Positions 24,837 to 33,536 of a DNA stretch of 64,000 nucleotides are shown here, in pieces (the first letter of the stretch is position 1; each line of letters opens with the position of its first letter). The position numbers were made by a program, and so were the translations under genes. Below the pieces are notes generated by a model, which saw only the letters and a program-made list of their open reading frames with translations, did no database searches and was not told the DNA's origin. The DNA is from Pseudonocardia sp. N23 (GTDB lineage Bacteria > Actinomycetota > Actinomycetes > Mycobacteriales > Pseudonocardiaceae). The stretch spans positions 16,981 through 80,980 of the forward strand of contig NZ_BEGX01000137.1 of NCBI RefSeq assembly GCF_002583555.1. The letters run 5' to 3'.

Positions 24837-25646
24837 TCAGCCCCGCGGGCGCGTCGATGCGCGCTCGTAGAGCCGGCGCGACCACAGGTAGCCCGCACCC
24901 GCGATCACGACGCACCAGCCGACCGCCACGAGTCCCGTCGCACCGACCGGGGTCCCCGACAGCAGGGCCCGCAGCGTCTCGATCACCGGGGTGAAAGGTT
25001 GGTACTCGGCGAACCAGCGCAGCACCGTCGGCATCGAGTCGGTGGGCACGAAGCCGCTGCTCAGGAGCGGCAGCAGCATCAGGACCATCGGGGTGTTGCT
25101 CGCGGTCTCGACGCTCTTGGCCTTCAGCCCCAGCGCCACGGCCAGCCAGATCATCGCCAGCCCGGCGAGCACCAGGAGCCCGATCGCACCGAGCCAGCCG
25201 GGGACGCCCGCCTCCGGCCGGAACCCGGCCGCGAGGGCGACGGCGGTGACGGCGACCAGACCGACGAACGTCTGCAGCAGGCTGCCGATCACGTGCCCGG
25301 TCAGCACCGACGCGCGGGAGATCGACATCGTCCGGAAGCGGGCGACGATGCCCTCGGTCATGTCCATCGCGATCGAGATCGCCGTGCCCTGCACCGCGCC
25401 GGCGATCGTCATCAGCAGGATGCCGGGGACGACGTAGTTGGCGTAGGCCGCGCGGCCGGTCGGGCCGGCCGCCGGGCCGCCGAGGCCGGACCCCAGCGTC
25501 CCGCCGAAGACGAACACGAACAGCAGCAGGAACACCACCGGCATCCCGACGAGCATCACCGTCAGCGACGGGTAGCGGAGCATCCGGCGGACGTTGCGGC
25601 GCAACATGGTGCGCGAGTCGCGCAGGGGGTGGGTCATGGTCGTCAT
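24837..25646 (-). CDS. ABC-2 type exporter permease (DrrB-like)
   Basis: The 269-residue membrane protein has six hydrophobic segments and the daunorubicin-resistance permease pattern: RNVRRMLRYPSLTVMLVGMPVVFLLLFVFVFGG, NYVVPGILLMTIAGA, DMTEGIVARFRTMSISRASVLTGHV and LPLLSSGFVPTDSMP. ATG at 25646 with AAGGAGG upstream; it overlaps the stop of the ATPase gene by four bases. With DrrA it would export a hydrophobic drug-like compound. The next genes upstream encode a DUF4097 protein and an RHH regulator, which probably form one operon with it. Confidence 0.93.
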   Translation of the reverse strand: MTTMTHPLRDSRTMLRRNVRRMLRYPSLTVMLVGMPVVFLLLFVFVFGGTLGSGLGGPAAGPTGRAAYANYVVPGILLMTIAGAVQGTAISIAMDMTEGIVARFRTMSISRASVLTGHVIGSLLQTFVGLVAVTAVALAAGFRPEAGVPGWLGAIGLLVLAGLAMIWLAVALGLKAKSVETASNTPMVLMLLPLLSSGFVPTDSMPTVLRWFAEYQPFTPVIETLRALLSGTPVGATGLVAVGWCVVIAGAGYLWSRRLYERASTRPRG

Positions 25647-26602
25647 CGGACGGCCTCCTTCTCGGGCGCACCGGCGCGGCCGGTGAGGGACAGGAACACG
25701 TCGTCGAGGTCGGGGCTGTGGACGGTCAGCTCGTCGGGCTGGACCCGGACCGCGTCGAGGCCGTCGAGCACGGCGCGCAGCGAGCCGACGCCGCCGTCGG
25801 CCGGGATCTCCAGGGTCAGGGCGTCGTCGTCGCGGCGGGCCCGGCCGAACACGCCGGCCGCCGCGTCGAGGGCACGCGGGTCGGTGAACCGGACGCTGAT
25901 GTGCCCGCCGGGGATCATCCGCTTCAGTTCGGTGGCGGTCCCCTCGGCGACGATCCGGCCCTGGTCGAGCAACGCGATCCGGTCGGCCAGCTCGTCGGCC
26001 TCCTCCAGGTACTGCGTGGTGAGGAAGATCGTGACGCCGCCCGCGGCGAGTCCGCGGATCGCGTCCCACATCATGCGGCGGGTCCGTGGATCGAGGCCGG
26101 TGGTCGGTTCGTCGAGGAAGATCACCTGCGGGTCGCCGATCAACGTCATCGCCAGGTCGAGCTTGCGGCGCATCCCGCCGGAGTACGTCGCGGGAGCCCG
26201 GCCGGCGGCGTCGACGAGATCGAACCGCTCCAGCAGCTCCGCGGCGCGCCGGCGTCCCTCGACCCGGTCGAGGTGGAGCAGGTCGGCCATCAGCAGCAGG
26301 TTCTCCTCCCCGGTCAGCAGGTTGTCGACCGCCGAGAACTGGCCGGTCACGCCGATGGCCCGGCGTGCGGCATCGGGTTCGTCGGCCAGGTCGTGACCGG
26401 CGATGCGGACCGTGCCGCCGTCGGCGGGCATTAGCGTCGTGAGGATGTGGACGGACGTCGTCTTGCCGGCCCCGTTCGGTCCGAGCAGGGCGAAGATCGA
26501 GCCGGCGGGGACGGCGAGGTCGATGCCGTCGAGCACGAGCTCGGTCCCGAAGGACTTGCGCAGCCCGGTCGCCGCGACGGCATCGGAATGAGTGGCGGAC
26601 AT
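25643..26602 (-). CDS. ABC exporter ATP-binding protein (DrrA-like)
   Basis: The 319-residue ATPase has Walker A GPNGAGKTT, Q-loop TGQFSAVDNLLTGEENL, signature YSGGMRRKLDLA, Walker B VIFLDEPTTGLDPRTR and switch His region TTQYLEEADELADRIA. The C-terminal extension with DLDDVFLSLTGR is diagnostic of the DrrA subfamily. I place the start at the ATG at 26602 with an AGGAG-type site, since the longer frame adds only Ser/Thr/Pro text. It powers the DrrB permease encoded immediately downstream. Confidence 0.94.
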   Translation of the reverse strand: MSATHSDAVAATGLRKSFGTELVLDGIDLAVPAGSIFALLGPNGAGKTTSVHILTTLMPADGGTVRIAGHDLADEPDAARRAIGVTGQFSAVDNLLTGEENLLLMADLLHLDRVEGRRRAAELLERFDLVDAAGRAPATYSGGMRRKLDLAMTLIGDPQVIFLDEPTTGLDPRTRRMMWDAIRGLAAGGVTIFLTTQYLEEADELADRIALLDQGRIVAEGTATELKRMIPGGHISVRFTDPRALDAAAGVFGRARRDDDALTLEIPADGGVGSLRAVLDGLDAVRVQPDELTVHSPDLDDVFLSLTGRAGAPEKEAVR

Positions 26603-26615
26603 CGGTTCTCCTCGG

Positions 26616-27461
26616 TCAGGCGCGGCGGACGACGATGTCGCCGCTGTCGGTGTGGGCGTGGACCTCGACGGTGTCGGTGAAGCCATCGGGGTTGTCGTGG
26701 GACGTGAGGGAGTTGCGCACCCGGCCCGACGCGGAGCTCACGTCGAGCCACGCCGCGGTTCCGGCGCGGATGCCGACCTCCAGGACGCCCGACGTCGTGG
26801 TCAGGTCGACGACACCGCGGGCGACGTCGTCGATGCGGACGCCGCCGTAGGCGGTGCGGGCGTTGACGCCGCCCTCGGCCCGGGTGATGCGGACGTCGCC
26901 GTAGAGGCCGGTGACCTGCAGGTCCCCGCCCGCGTGCTCGATCCGGGTGCCGCCGTAGTCGTTCTTCACCGTCGCCGGTCCGTCGAGCGTCCGGACCTGG
27001 ATGTCGCCCGCACCCGTCATGATCTCGGCGTCGCCGCGGGCGTGCTCGACGTGGATCTCGCCGTAGGTCGTCTCCAGCCGCAGCGGTCCGGCCTCGTCGA
27101 CACGGATGTCGCCGTAGCGGGTGGCCAGCCGGCACTCGCCGAGCGGGCCGTCGCAGCGATACTCGCCCATGGCCAGGGTCGCGTCGATGCGGGACCCGGC
27201 GGGCAGTTCGATCTCGACGTTCTCGGCCGTGCTGCCACGCAGCCAGTCGAGCGCCCAGCCGAACCGGCGCTGCGGCGCGCCCTTGATCGCGAGCTCGCCG
27301 TCGAGGAGGGACACCTGCGTCGTGGTGTCGGCGTCGGGGTCGGCGGGGGAGACGGTGACCCGGGTGTCGGCCCGCGCGCTCGCGACGACCCGCACGTTGC
27401 CGTTGGGGAGGTCGATCGTGACCCGGACCGGGCCGGGGGTGTCGAAGACGTGGTCGGTCAT
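26616..27461 (-). CDS. DUF4097 beta-helix-like protein
   Basis: The 281-residue protein is made of repeating short strands separated by Gly/Asp turns (for example ATRYGDIRVDEAGPLRLETTYGEIHVEHARGDAEI), the DUF4097 right-handed beta-solenoid pattern with a period near 20 residues. There is no signal peptide, so it is probably cytoplasmic. DUF4097 genes often sit between a small DNA-binding protein and an ABC exporter in actinomycetes, exactly as here. Its role in the exporter operon is unknown. It is 14 bases from the DrrA start and 5 from the RHH gene stop. Confidence 0.85.
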   Translation of the reverse strand: MTDHVFDTPGPVRVTIDLPNGNVRVVASARADTRVTVSPADPDADTTTQVSLLDGELAIKGAPQRRFGWALDWLRGSTAENVEIELPAGSRIDATLAMGEYRCDGPLGECRLATRYGDIRVDEAGPLRLETTYGEIHVEHARGDAEIMTGAGDIQVRTLDGPATVKNDYGGTRIEHAGGDLQVTGLYGDVRITRAEGGVNARTAYGGVRIDDVARGVVDLTTTSGVLEVGIRAGTAAWLDVSSASGRVRNSLTSHDNPDGFTDTVEVHAHTDSGDIVVRRA

Positions 27462-27465
27462 CGGG

Positions 27466-27963
27466 TCACCCCACCCAGCCGGTCAGCCGGCCGCCGTGCG
27501 AGCGGCTCCTGCGCTCCGGCGCCGGGTCGAGCGCCGCGGTGGTGGCCCGGACGAGCCAGGCGTTGACCGACGTCCCGTCGCGGCCGGCGGCCTCCTCGAT
27601 CCGGGTCTTGAGCGTCTCCGGCGGCCGGAAGTTGATCCGGGAGGTGGCGCCATCGGTGGCGTCAGGTTGGCTCACCGGTCGTTCGTCGGGTGCTGCGGCC
27701 TCGTGGACGGTGGGTGTGGACGTCGGCGTGGACACGACGAAGTCCGGCTCGCGCCCTCGCAGCCGCAGGTGGACCGAGCCCGGAGCCAGCTCCCGGGTGA
27801 TCTCGTCGGCGGCGACCGAGAGCGCGTCGAGCAAGGTCAGCCGGGTGGCCGACTCCAGTGCGGGCAGCAGTCGCTCCGCGAGCGCACGCATCTCGTCGCC
27901 ACCCGCCTCCGCCGCCACCACGAGCTCGCGGCGGAGGCCGTCGACATATCCTCCGAGTTCCAT
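27466..27963 (-). CDS. Ribbon-helix-helix (HicB-like) regulator
   Basis: A protein of about 165 residues. The C-terminal part, RINFRPPETLKTRIEEAAGRDGTSVNAWLVRATTAAL, is a clear ribbon-helix-helix domain of the Arc/MetJ/HicB-antitoxin type. The N-terminal 80 residues are helical (ERLLPALESATRLTLLDALSVAADEI) and probably dimerise or sense a ligand. I favour the ATG at 27963; an in-frame TTG at 27993 would add ten residues. Neither has a good ribosome-binding site, because the start region is filled by an operator-like palindrome array. It is probably the autoregulated controller of the downstream DUF4097-DrrAB operon. Confidence 0.82.
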   Translation of the reverse strand: MELGGYVDGLRRELVVAAEAGGDEMRALAERLLPALESATRLTLLDALSVAADEITRELAPGSVHLRLRGREPDFVVSTPTSTPTVHEAAAPDERPVSQPDATDGATSRINFRPPETLKTRIEEAAGRDGTSVNAWLVRATTAALDPAPERRSRSHGGRLTGWVG

Positions 27964-27992
27964 GGCGCCATCATGGCGCCAAGATGGCGCCA
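27963..27992. promoter_or_regulatory. Three TGGCGCCA palindromes at 11-base spacing
   Basis: The perfect 8-base palindrome TGGCGCCA occurs at 27963-27970, 27974-27981 and 27985-27992, each 11 bases after the last, so all copies face one side of the helix. This is the architecture of ribbon-helix-helix operators such as tandem MetJ met boxes. It lies exactly over the start of the RHH gene, which makes autoregulation very likely. Confidence 0.7.
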
Positions 27993-27998
27993 ATGCAA

Positions 27999-28027
27999 GT
28001 CCCGATGGCTCAGGTCGTCATCGGGAC
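27999..28027 (-). terminator. Hairpin after the FAD monooxygenase gene
   Basis: GTCCCGATG (27999-28007) and CATCGGGAC (28019-28027) form a perfect 9-base stem with an 11-base loop, two bases past the monooxygenase stop and just before the RHH operator array. It would separate the upstream oxidoreductase genes from the RHH-exporter operon. Confidence 0.55.
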
Positions 28028-28029
28028 GG

Positions 28030-29556
28030 TCAGCTCCATGACGGCACCGCGATCCGCAGCGTCCGCGAGAGGTAGTCGCGCAGGACGTCGGGGTGGGCCG
28101 AGTCGGCGACGAGGCCGAGGTAGCCGTCGGGACGGATCAGCGCCATGCCGTCGATCGGCCAGCCGTAGGTGCGGGCGAGCACGCCGTCGGCGGCGACGAC
28201 CGAGCCGAGGTCGCCGAGGGTCTTGCGCAGCTCTGCCTCGTGCTCGGGCCCGTCGACGACCAGCAGGAAGCCGGGTGTCGTCGCCAGCAGGTCCTCGATC
28301 GCGACCGGGAGGCCGTCGGGGTCGGGCGCGTGCTCGCCCGCCTTGACCGCGGCGCGGCCGTGGTGCACCGACAGCGTGCTGTCGCGGTAGGCGACCGAGG
28401 TCTCGGTCAGCGTGTCGGCGGCGACTCCCGCGAACCGGGACAGATGCCCGACCAGGAAGAACGCCGCGTCGCGCAGGTGCGCCTTCGGCCCGGTCGCGGC
28501 GCCGATGTCGGTGAGCGTCGTCGTGCTCTTCACGACCATCGCCCCGACGGGGTGCCGCTCGTCGTGGTAGCTGTCGAGCAGCGCGGCGTCGGCCCGGCCC
28601 TGCGCGACGAGTGCGAGCTTCCAGCCGAGGTTCGCGGCGTCCTGGATGCCGGTGTTCATGCCCTGAGCCCCTGCGGGGCTGTGGATGTGCGCGGCGTCGC
28701 CGGCGAGCAGGACGCGCCCGAGCCGGTACTGCGGCACCTGCGCGTGGTGGACCTCGAACCAGGTCAGCCAGCGCGGGTTGCTCATCGTGACGTCGCCGCT
28801 CATCCGGGTGTCGGCCAGCGCCTGGATCTGCGCCAGCGTCGGGTCGGGGGCGCCGGTGCCGGGGTCGTCGACCATGAACATGATCCGAGCCCGCTTCCCG
28901 GCCAACGGGAACAGGATGCCCATGCCGTCGTGGTGGGTGAACATGCGGATCGCGTCGGGGGCCCACGAGGTGTCGACGTCGATGTCGGCCATCGCGAAGT
29001 GCTGGCCGCGGAAGCCGCCCTCCAGCTTCACACCGGCGAACGAGCGGACCGAGCTGTGCCCGCCGTCGGCACCGACGACCCAGCCGACGCGAGCCGTCGT
29101 CTCGTCCCCGTCACGGGAGGTCAGGGTGACGTCGACACCGTCGCCGTCCTGGGTGAGCGCGGTGAGCCGGACGCCGCGCTCGACGACGATCCCCAGCTCG
29201 GTGGCCCGCTCGGCCAGCACGGCCTCGGTGTCGGGCTGCGGGATGTCGAGGATGTACGGGTGGCGGCTCGGGACCCCGCCGATGTCGAGCCGGGCCCGGA
29301 CCGTGCCGGTCCGGCCGTCGATCATCTCCAGGGCGGGGATGCGCCGGGCGCGCTCCTCCAGCCGGGGCATGACGCCGAGCGCGGCGAGCATCTCCATGCT
29401 GCGGGCGTGGATGCTGACGGCACGGGACTCGGTGGTGGGCTCGGCCAGGGCGTCGACGACGCGCACGGCCACGCCGAGGCGGGCGAGCTGGCAGGCGGCG
29501 GTCAGCCCGACGGGGCCGGCCCCGACGACCAGGATGCTGTCTGCGGGGGTGTTCAT
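28030..29556 (-). CDS. FAD-dependent aromatic hydroxylase (class A monooxygenase)
   Basis: The 508-residue flavoprotein has the FAD fingerprint ILVVGAGPVGLTAACQLARLG, the second motif VGWVVGADGGHSSVR (DG motif), and LGRVLLAGDAAHIHSPAGAQGMNTGIQDAANLGWKLA (GD motif). The C-terminal thioredoxin-like extension (about 400-508) is typical of phenol- and polyketide-hydroxylase groups. It uses NAD(P)H and oxygen to hydroxylate an aromatic ring. Its start overlaps the stop of the DUF1269 gene by four bases. The neighbours (berberine-type oxidase, FUSC exporter) suggest aromatic detoxification or tailoring. Confidence 0.92.
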   Translation of the reverse strand: MNTPADSILVVGAGPVGLTAACQLARLGVAVRVVDALAEPTTESRAVSIHARSMEMLAALGVMPRLEERARRIPALEMIDGRTGTVRARLDIGGVPSRHPYILDIPQPDTEAVLAERATELGIVVERGVRLTALTQDGDGVDVTLTSRDGDETTARVGWVVGADGGHSSVRSFAGVKLEGGFRGQHFAMADIDVDTSWAPDAIRMFTHHDGMGILFPLAGKRARIMFMVDDPGTGAPDPTLAQIQALADTRMSGDVTMSNPRWLTWFEVHHAQVPQYRLGRVLLAGDAAHIHSPAGAQGMNTGIQDAANLGWKLALVAQGRADAALLDSYHDERHPVGAMVVKSTTTLTDIGAATGPKAHLRDAAFFLVGHLSRFAGVAADTLTETSVAYRDSTLSVHHGRAAVKAGEHAPDPDGLPVAIEDLLATTPGFLLVVDGPEHEAELRKTLGDLGSVVAADGVLARTYGWPIDGMALIRPDGYLGLVADSAHPDVLRDYLSRTLRIAVPSWS

Positions 29557-30053
29557 CGGTGTGCTCCCGTGGTCTCGGTGATGTCGTCGGTGGCGAAGGC
29601 GCTGTACAACGCCTTGTCCTGGGTGTGGTCGAGGGTGGTGACGAGCAGGTCGGTGTGCAGGCCCGCAAGCGCCTCGCGGACATCATCGAGTACGGCGCCG
29701 CCGCTGAGGAGGAACAGCGCGGAGGTCCCCGCGGCGATTCGGTCGCGGAGCTGGGCGAGGAGCTCGTCGGACAGGCCCACGCGGGCGAGCCCGGTGGCGC
29801 CGTCCGGGGTGCCGGCCAGCGGCAGCAGGAACACCAGCCCGAACAGCAGACCCCAGAAGGCGCCGGACAACGCGGCAGTGCCCATGGCCGTCCCCGCCTG
29901 GTAGGTCCGCGGCCGGCGGACGTCGGCCGGCCAGACGACGACGGCGGCGTCGTCGATCACGAGACGGCGCCGGTTCTGCAGCCGTTCCAGGGTCCGCAGC
30001 GCGACCTCGGCACCCGCGGGGGTGTCGAAGGTCCAGATGCTCACGGTGGTCAT
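29553..30053 (-). CDS. DUF1269-type membrane protein
   Basis: A 166-residue protein. The start SIWTFDTPAGAEVALRTLERL, the single Gly-rich hydrophobic segment GTAMGTAALSGAFWGLLFGLVFLLPLAG and the later SALFLLSGGAVLDDVREAL fit the DUF1269 family, whose function is unknown. I chose the ATG at 30053; upstream in-frame text is Pro/Arg-rich. The stop overlaps the monooxygenase start, so the two are coupled. It may be a small membrane-associated stress protein. Confidence 0.78.
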   Translation of the reverse strand: MTTVSIWTFDTPAGAEVALRTLERLQNRRRLVIDDAAVVVWPADVRRPRTYQAGTAMGTAALSGAFWGLLFGLVFLLPLAGTPDGATGLARVGLSDELLAQLRDRIAAGTSALFLLSGGAVLDDVREALAGLHTDLLVTTLDHTQDKALYSAFATDDITETTGAHR

Positions 30054-30144
30054 GTCGGCAGCTCCGGTCCGGCTGGAGGTGGTGTCCGGTGTCCGTGTGT
30101 CGACGACGGTGCCCGGCGGTGCTCCGATCCGTCTCCAACGGGCG

Positions 30145-31509
30145 TCATGCCGACACCCCGGCGAGGGCGGGTGCGGCGATCGCGACGCCGGGCCGGAACA
30201 GGCCCTGCGGGTCGACGGCGGCCTTGACCTGCTGCAACCGGGCGAGGGTTGCCGGCTCGAACACCGCGCGGGGATCGATGGGACCGCCGTCGGGGCGGGA
30301 GGTGAAGTTGAACAGGGACCGGCCCCCGCTCCACGGCAGCAGCCGCTGGTGGAAGGCGGTCTGCAGCCGGGCGGCGTCGGCGAAGGCAGGGCCGGGGTAG
30401 GCGGAGGTGAAGACGTTGAACGCGGCGTCGCGGTGCCCGACGCAGTCCTGGACGGCTGCCGGGCGGGCCAGCGCGCCGCCGAGGTGGCGCAGCTCCAGCA
30501 TGTGCGGGGTGGCCGGGCCGATGTCACCGAGCAGGACCTCGATCGCGGCGTCGTCCCAGGCCGGAAGGACCGTACCGCCGGAGCTGACGGGCTGCGGCCG
30601 GGCCGGGTCGCCGTGGATCGTGCCGAACTCGAGGACCGGCAGCGGCCGCACCGAGTCGAGGATCGGCGTCGCCACCGCGCGCAGCGGCGCGATCAGCCGC
30701 TCGGCCTCGGCCGGGGCACCGACGAAGGTGACCCGCAGGTGGGCGACGTACCGGCCGCGCAGCGGGGCGGGCACCACGTCCAGGTCAGGGAAGGTCACGA
30801 AGGCCACCGACAGGCTGAGCGCGTCGGGTGCCGACGCCGTGACCCGGCCGAACGTGGCCAGCAGCTCGGGGGCGCACTCGCCCGGCTGGAAGAGTCCGCC
30901 GCCGTACATCGCGTCGCCGGGAACGAGGTCGAACTCCAGCTCCGTCGCGATGCCGAGGTTGCCGCCACCACCGCGGACCGCGGCGAACAGCTCCGGGTCC
31001 GAGTCGGCGGTGACGTCGCGGACCTCGCCGTCGGCGGTGACGAGCCGGACCCGGCGCACCATGTCCGCCGCCCAGCCGTGCAGGCGGCCGAGCGGGCTCA
31101 GTCCCCCACCCATCGTGTAGGACGCGACGCCGACGTCGGGCGACGACCCGCACAACGGGATCAGCCCCGACGGGGCGCACGCGGCCAGGACCGGCGTCCA
31201 CGTCGCGCCGCCGCCGACGACCGCGGTGCGGCCCGTCGGGTCCACGGTGACCCACGACAGCGCCCGGGTGTCGACGAGCACGCCGCCGTCGGCGCCACGG
31301 ACCGGGCCGTGGCCCGTCGTCCGGACGCCGAGGGGCATGCCCCGCTCCGCGGCGAACCGCACCGCGGCGGCGACGTCGGCCTCGTCGCGGGCGGAGACCG
31401 CAAGCTCCGGGGCCGGGATCGCCGAGAGGTCGAAGCCGGCGCGGGCCGCCTCGTAACCCGGGGTTCCGGGTTCGAAGGTGGTGGGGATGCTGTCGATGGT
31501 CGTGGACAT
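30145..31509 (-). CDS. Berberine-bridge-type FAD-linked oxidase
   Basis: The 454-residue oxidase has a PCMH-type FAD domain (DEADVAAAVRFAAERGMPLGVRTTGHGPV, then PDVGVASYTMGGGLSPLGRLHGWAADMVRRVRLVTADG) and the short C-terminal BBE segment near ...RLQQVKAAVDPQGLFRPG. His67 in TTGHGP is the likely single covalent FAD link; the second (Cys) attachment position reads Ser in GSSPDVGV, so bicovalent flavin is unlikely. There is no secretion signal. ATG at 31509 has AGGAG nine bases upstream. It is divergent from the FUSC exporter gene and has a heptamer-repeat site in its promoter. Confidence 0.88.
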   Translation of the reverse strand: MSTTIDSIPTTFEPGTPGYEAARAGFDLSAIPAPELAVSARDEADVAAAVRFAAERGMPLGVRTTGHGPVRGADGGVLVDTRALSWVTVDPTGRTAVVGGGATWTPVLAACAPSGLIPLCGSSPDVGVASYTMGGGLSPLGRLHGWAADMVRRVRLVTADGEVRDVTADSDPELFAAVRGGGGNLGIATELEFDLVPGDAMYGGGLFQPGECAPELLATFGRVTASAPDALSLSVAFVTFPDLDVVPAPLRGRYVAHLRVTFVGAPAEAERLIAPLRAVATPILDSVRPLPVLEFGTIHGDPARPQPVSSGGTVLPAWDDAAIEVLLGDIGPATPHMLELRHLGGALARPAAVQDCVGHRDAAFNVFTSAYPGPAFADAARLQTAFHQRLLPWSGGRSLFNFTSRPDGGPIDPRAVFEPATLARLQQVKAAVDPQGLFRPGVAIAAPALAGVSA

Positions 31510-31575
31510 GGCCGGCTCTCCTGCCGATTCGTGGGGCCGCTCACCGGCCCGACGACACGACCATCCGCGCGGCCC

Positions 31576-31593
31576 CTTCAACACCGCTTCAAT
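31576..31593 (-). promoter_or_regulatory. Direct heptamer repeat (11-base period) upstream of the oxidase
   Basis: Read on the minus strand, ATTGAAG then GTTGAAG occur with exactly 11 bases between their starts, about 67 bases before the oxidase ATG. A third single copy, GTTGGAG, lies on the plus strand at 31608-31614 facing the FUSC gene. The same two-copy arrangement recurs at 33537-33554. Heptamers at 11-base period are typical of OmpR/PhoB and SARP-type regulators. Confidence 0.5.
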
Positions 31594-31636
31594 CCGGCTC
31601 CACCCGTGTTGGAGACGGGGCTGCCACGATCGCTGC

Positions 31637-33358
31637 GTGGCCGACACAGGTGTGACGACGAGCCGGGGAGCCGCCCTGCGGGCAGCGCTGACGCCGCTTC
31701 CCGGGCACTGGGCGGTCGGTCCCGGGCTGCGGGCCGCACTCGCCGCCGCCCTCGTGCTCGGCGGGTCCGCGCTGCTCGCCGACCTGAGCGTCGGCGGCAT
31801 CGCCTACCTCGGTGTCGCCTGCGCGGTGAGCTTCGTCGGCCGCGGCGACTACCGCGCCCGTGCCGTGCGGGTCGCCGCCGAGACCCTGGGCGCCGCCGCG
31901 GGCATGACCGTCGGGATGCTCGTCCCCGACACGACGCCGTGGGTGCTCGCCGCGGCTGTCGTCGTCGGTGTGGTGGCCGGGATGGTCGGGTGCATCGGGC
32001 CGGCGTCGACCGGCGCTGCCGTGATGGCGGTGATCGGCGTGGCCTACACGCAGTTCGGGCGGCTGCCGATGCCCTGGTGGGTGCCGGTGGCGGCCTACGT
32101 CGTCGGCAGCGCGGTGCTGCTCGCGCTCAGCCTCGCGGGCGGGCTGCGCGACCGGGACCGGCACCGGCGCGCGGCGGTCGCGGCCGTCCTCGACGCCGCG
32201 GCCGAACTCCTCGACGGGCTGCGCGGCCCCGGTGCCGACGCCGCGCGGCACCGGCTCGCGCTCGCCTCCGCCGACGCCCGCGCGGCCGTCGCCGGCTACC
32301 GGGGCGACGTCGTGGCCGACCGGCTCGGTGGTGCCTGGTCCGAGGCCCGCGACGCCGCCACCCTTGCCGCGCGGATCGCCGTCGCACCCGGCCCTTCCGA
32401 CGACCCCGAGGAGCTCGCGCGGGCCTGGCGGACCCGGGCCCGTCGGATTCGGTCGGGGAACGCGGGCGGGCGGGCGGACGCGCCGCCGGTCCCCACCCGT
32501 GCCGCCCGGATCCGAGCCGCGGCCCGCGCCGCCACCACCCCCGACGCCTTGCGGACCGGCGTGCGGATCGGGCTGTGCGTCGGCGTCGCGACGGTCCTCG
32601 CGCTCGCCCTGCACCCGCCGCAGCACGCCTTCTGGATCGCGCTGACCGTCGCCGTCGTCCTGCGCCCCGAGTACGGCGCCGTCCTCGTCCGGTCGGTGCA
32701 CCGGCTGGTCGGCACGGTCGTCGGTGTCGTCGCGGTCGCCGTCCTGCTCGCCGTGACGACGTCCCCGCTGTGGCTGTGCGTCGCCGCCGCGCTCGCCCTC
32801 GGGCTGGCGGGGTTCGCGGGCCCACGCCTCTACGGGCTCGCCGTTGTCGGCATCACCGGTTCCGCGCTGTTCAGCATCGCTGTCGGCGACCCACCCGGCG
32901 TCGAGCCCTGGGCCCGGCTGCTCGACACCGTCCTCGGCTGCGCGGTCGCGCTCGTCGCTGGCGTGCTGCTGTGGCCGCGGCGCGGGGTCCCCGACCAGCC
33001 GCGGACGTTCGCCGCCGCCCTCGAGACCCTTGCCCGGTGGATCGCGCTCCCGCCCGACGCCGACCCGGCGCTCGCCACCGACGACGCCTACCGGGCCGCC
33101 CACGGCTGGCGCGCCCAGCTCGAACGCGACCTCGCCGAACCCGACCCCGCCCGCACCGCCGCGGCCTGGCTGCCCGTGGCGCTGCAGCTCGAACACGTCG
33201 TCGACCTCGTCGGCGCCGCCGGGCCCCGGACACCCGACGCCCGGGCCGAACTGCTGGACCTGTTGCACGCCGACACCCCGACGTCGGCAGGGGAGGCATC
33301 CGTCCTGCTCACCGCCGTCGGCGAGAGGATGCGAGAAGATCCGCAGTCCGGGCGATGA
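31637..33358 (+). CDS. FUSC-family aromatic acid exporter-like membrane protein
   Basis: The 573-residue protein has two hydrophobic halves of about five or six helices each (residues 30-165 and about 310-450), each followed by a long soluble helical domain. This is the layout of fusaric-acid/aromatic-acid efflux (FUSC, AaeB-like) proteins. HAFWIALTVAVVLRPEYGAVLVRSVHRLVGTVVGV is the recognisable family motif. GTG start at 31637. It would export aromatic acids, in line with the neighbouring aromatic hydroxylase and berberine-type oxidase. Its stop overlaps the ATG of a small reductase-domain fragment. Confidence 0.87.
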   Translation: MADTGVTTSRGAALRAALTPLPGHWAVGPGLRAALAAALVLGGSALLADLSVGGIAYLGVACAVSFVGRGDYRARAVRVAAETLGAAAGMTVGMLVPDTTPWVLAAAVVVGVVAGMVGCIGPASTGAAVMAVIGVAYTQFGRLPMPWWVPVAAYVVGSAVLLALSLAGGLRDRDRHRRAAVAAVLDAAAELLDGLRGPGADAARHRLALASADARAAVAGYRGDVVADRLGGAWSEARDAATLAARIAVAPGPSDDPEELARAWRTRARRIRSGNAGGRADAPPVPTRAARIRAAARAATTPDALRTGVRIGLCVGVATVLALALHPPQHAFWIALTVAVVLRPEYGAVLVRSVHRLVGTVVGVVAVAVLLAVTTSPLWLCVAAALALGLAGFAGPRLYGLAVVGITGSALFSIAVGDPPGVEPWARLLDTVLGCAVALVAGVLLWPRRGVPDQPRTFAAALETLARWIALPPDADPALATDDAYRAAHGWRAQLERDLAEPDPARTAAAWLPVALQLEHVVDLVGAAGPRTPDARAELLDLLHADTPTSAGEASVLLTAVGERMREDPQSGR

Positions 33359-33528
33359 GTTCTCCCCGCGCCCGGCTCGACGAGCTGAAGCTGCTCGTGC
33401 ACCCAGTCGTCGTGGGCAAGGGGCAACGCGTGTTCGCCGACGGCGAGTCGTTCCCGCTGCCGCTGGCGTCGTCGACGCAGCTCGCCAACGGCACCATGCA
33501 CGTCGTCTCCACCCCCGAGACCCGCTGA
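33355..33528 (+). pseudogene. C-terminal fragment of a RibD-type dihydrofolate-reductase-like protein
   Basis: The 57-codon frame reads LDELKLLVHPVVVGKGQRVFADGESFPLPLASSTQLANGTMHVVSTP. This is the last quarter of the RibD C-terminal (dihydrofolate-reductase-like) domain, usually about 190 residues. The NADPH-binding part is absent, so it is a remnant even though an ATG overlapping the FUSC stop (ATGA) may allow translation. A deletion joining its tail to the exporter gene is the simplest history. Confidence 0.72.
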
Positions 33529-33536
33529 CCGCCGGC

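Noticed and set aside
30022..33528. Very long plus-strand open frame of over 1,100 codons
   Set aside because: Runs opposite the berberine-type oxidase and through the FUSC gene in the wrong frame; Arg/Pro/Gly-rich with no motifs. Only its last 57 codons carry real homology (the RibD fragment).
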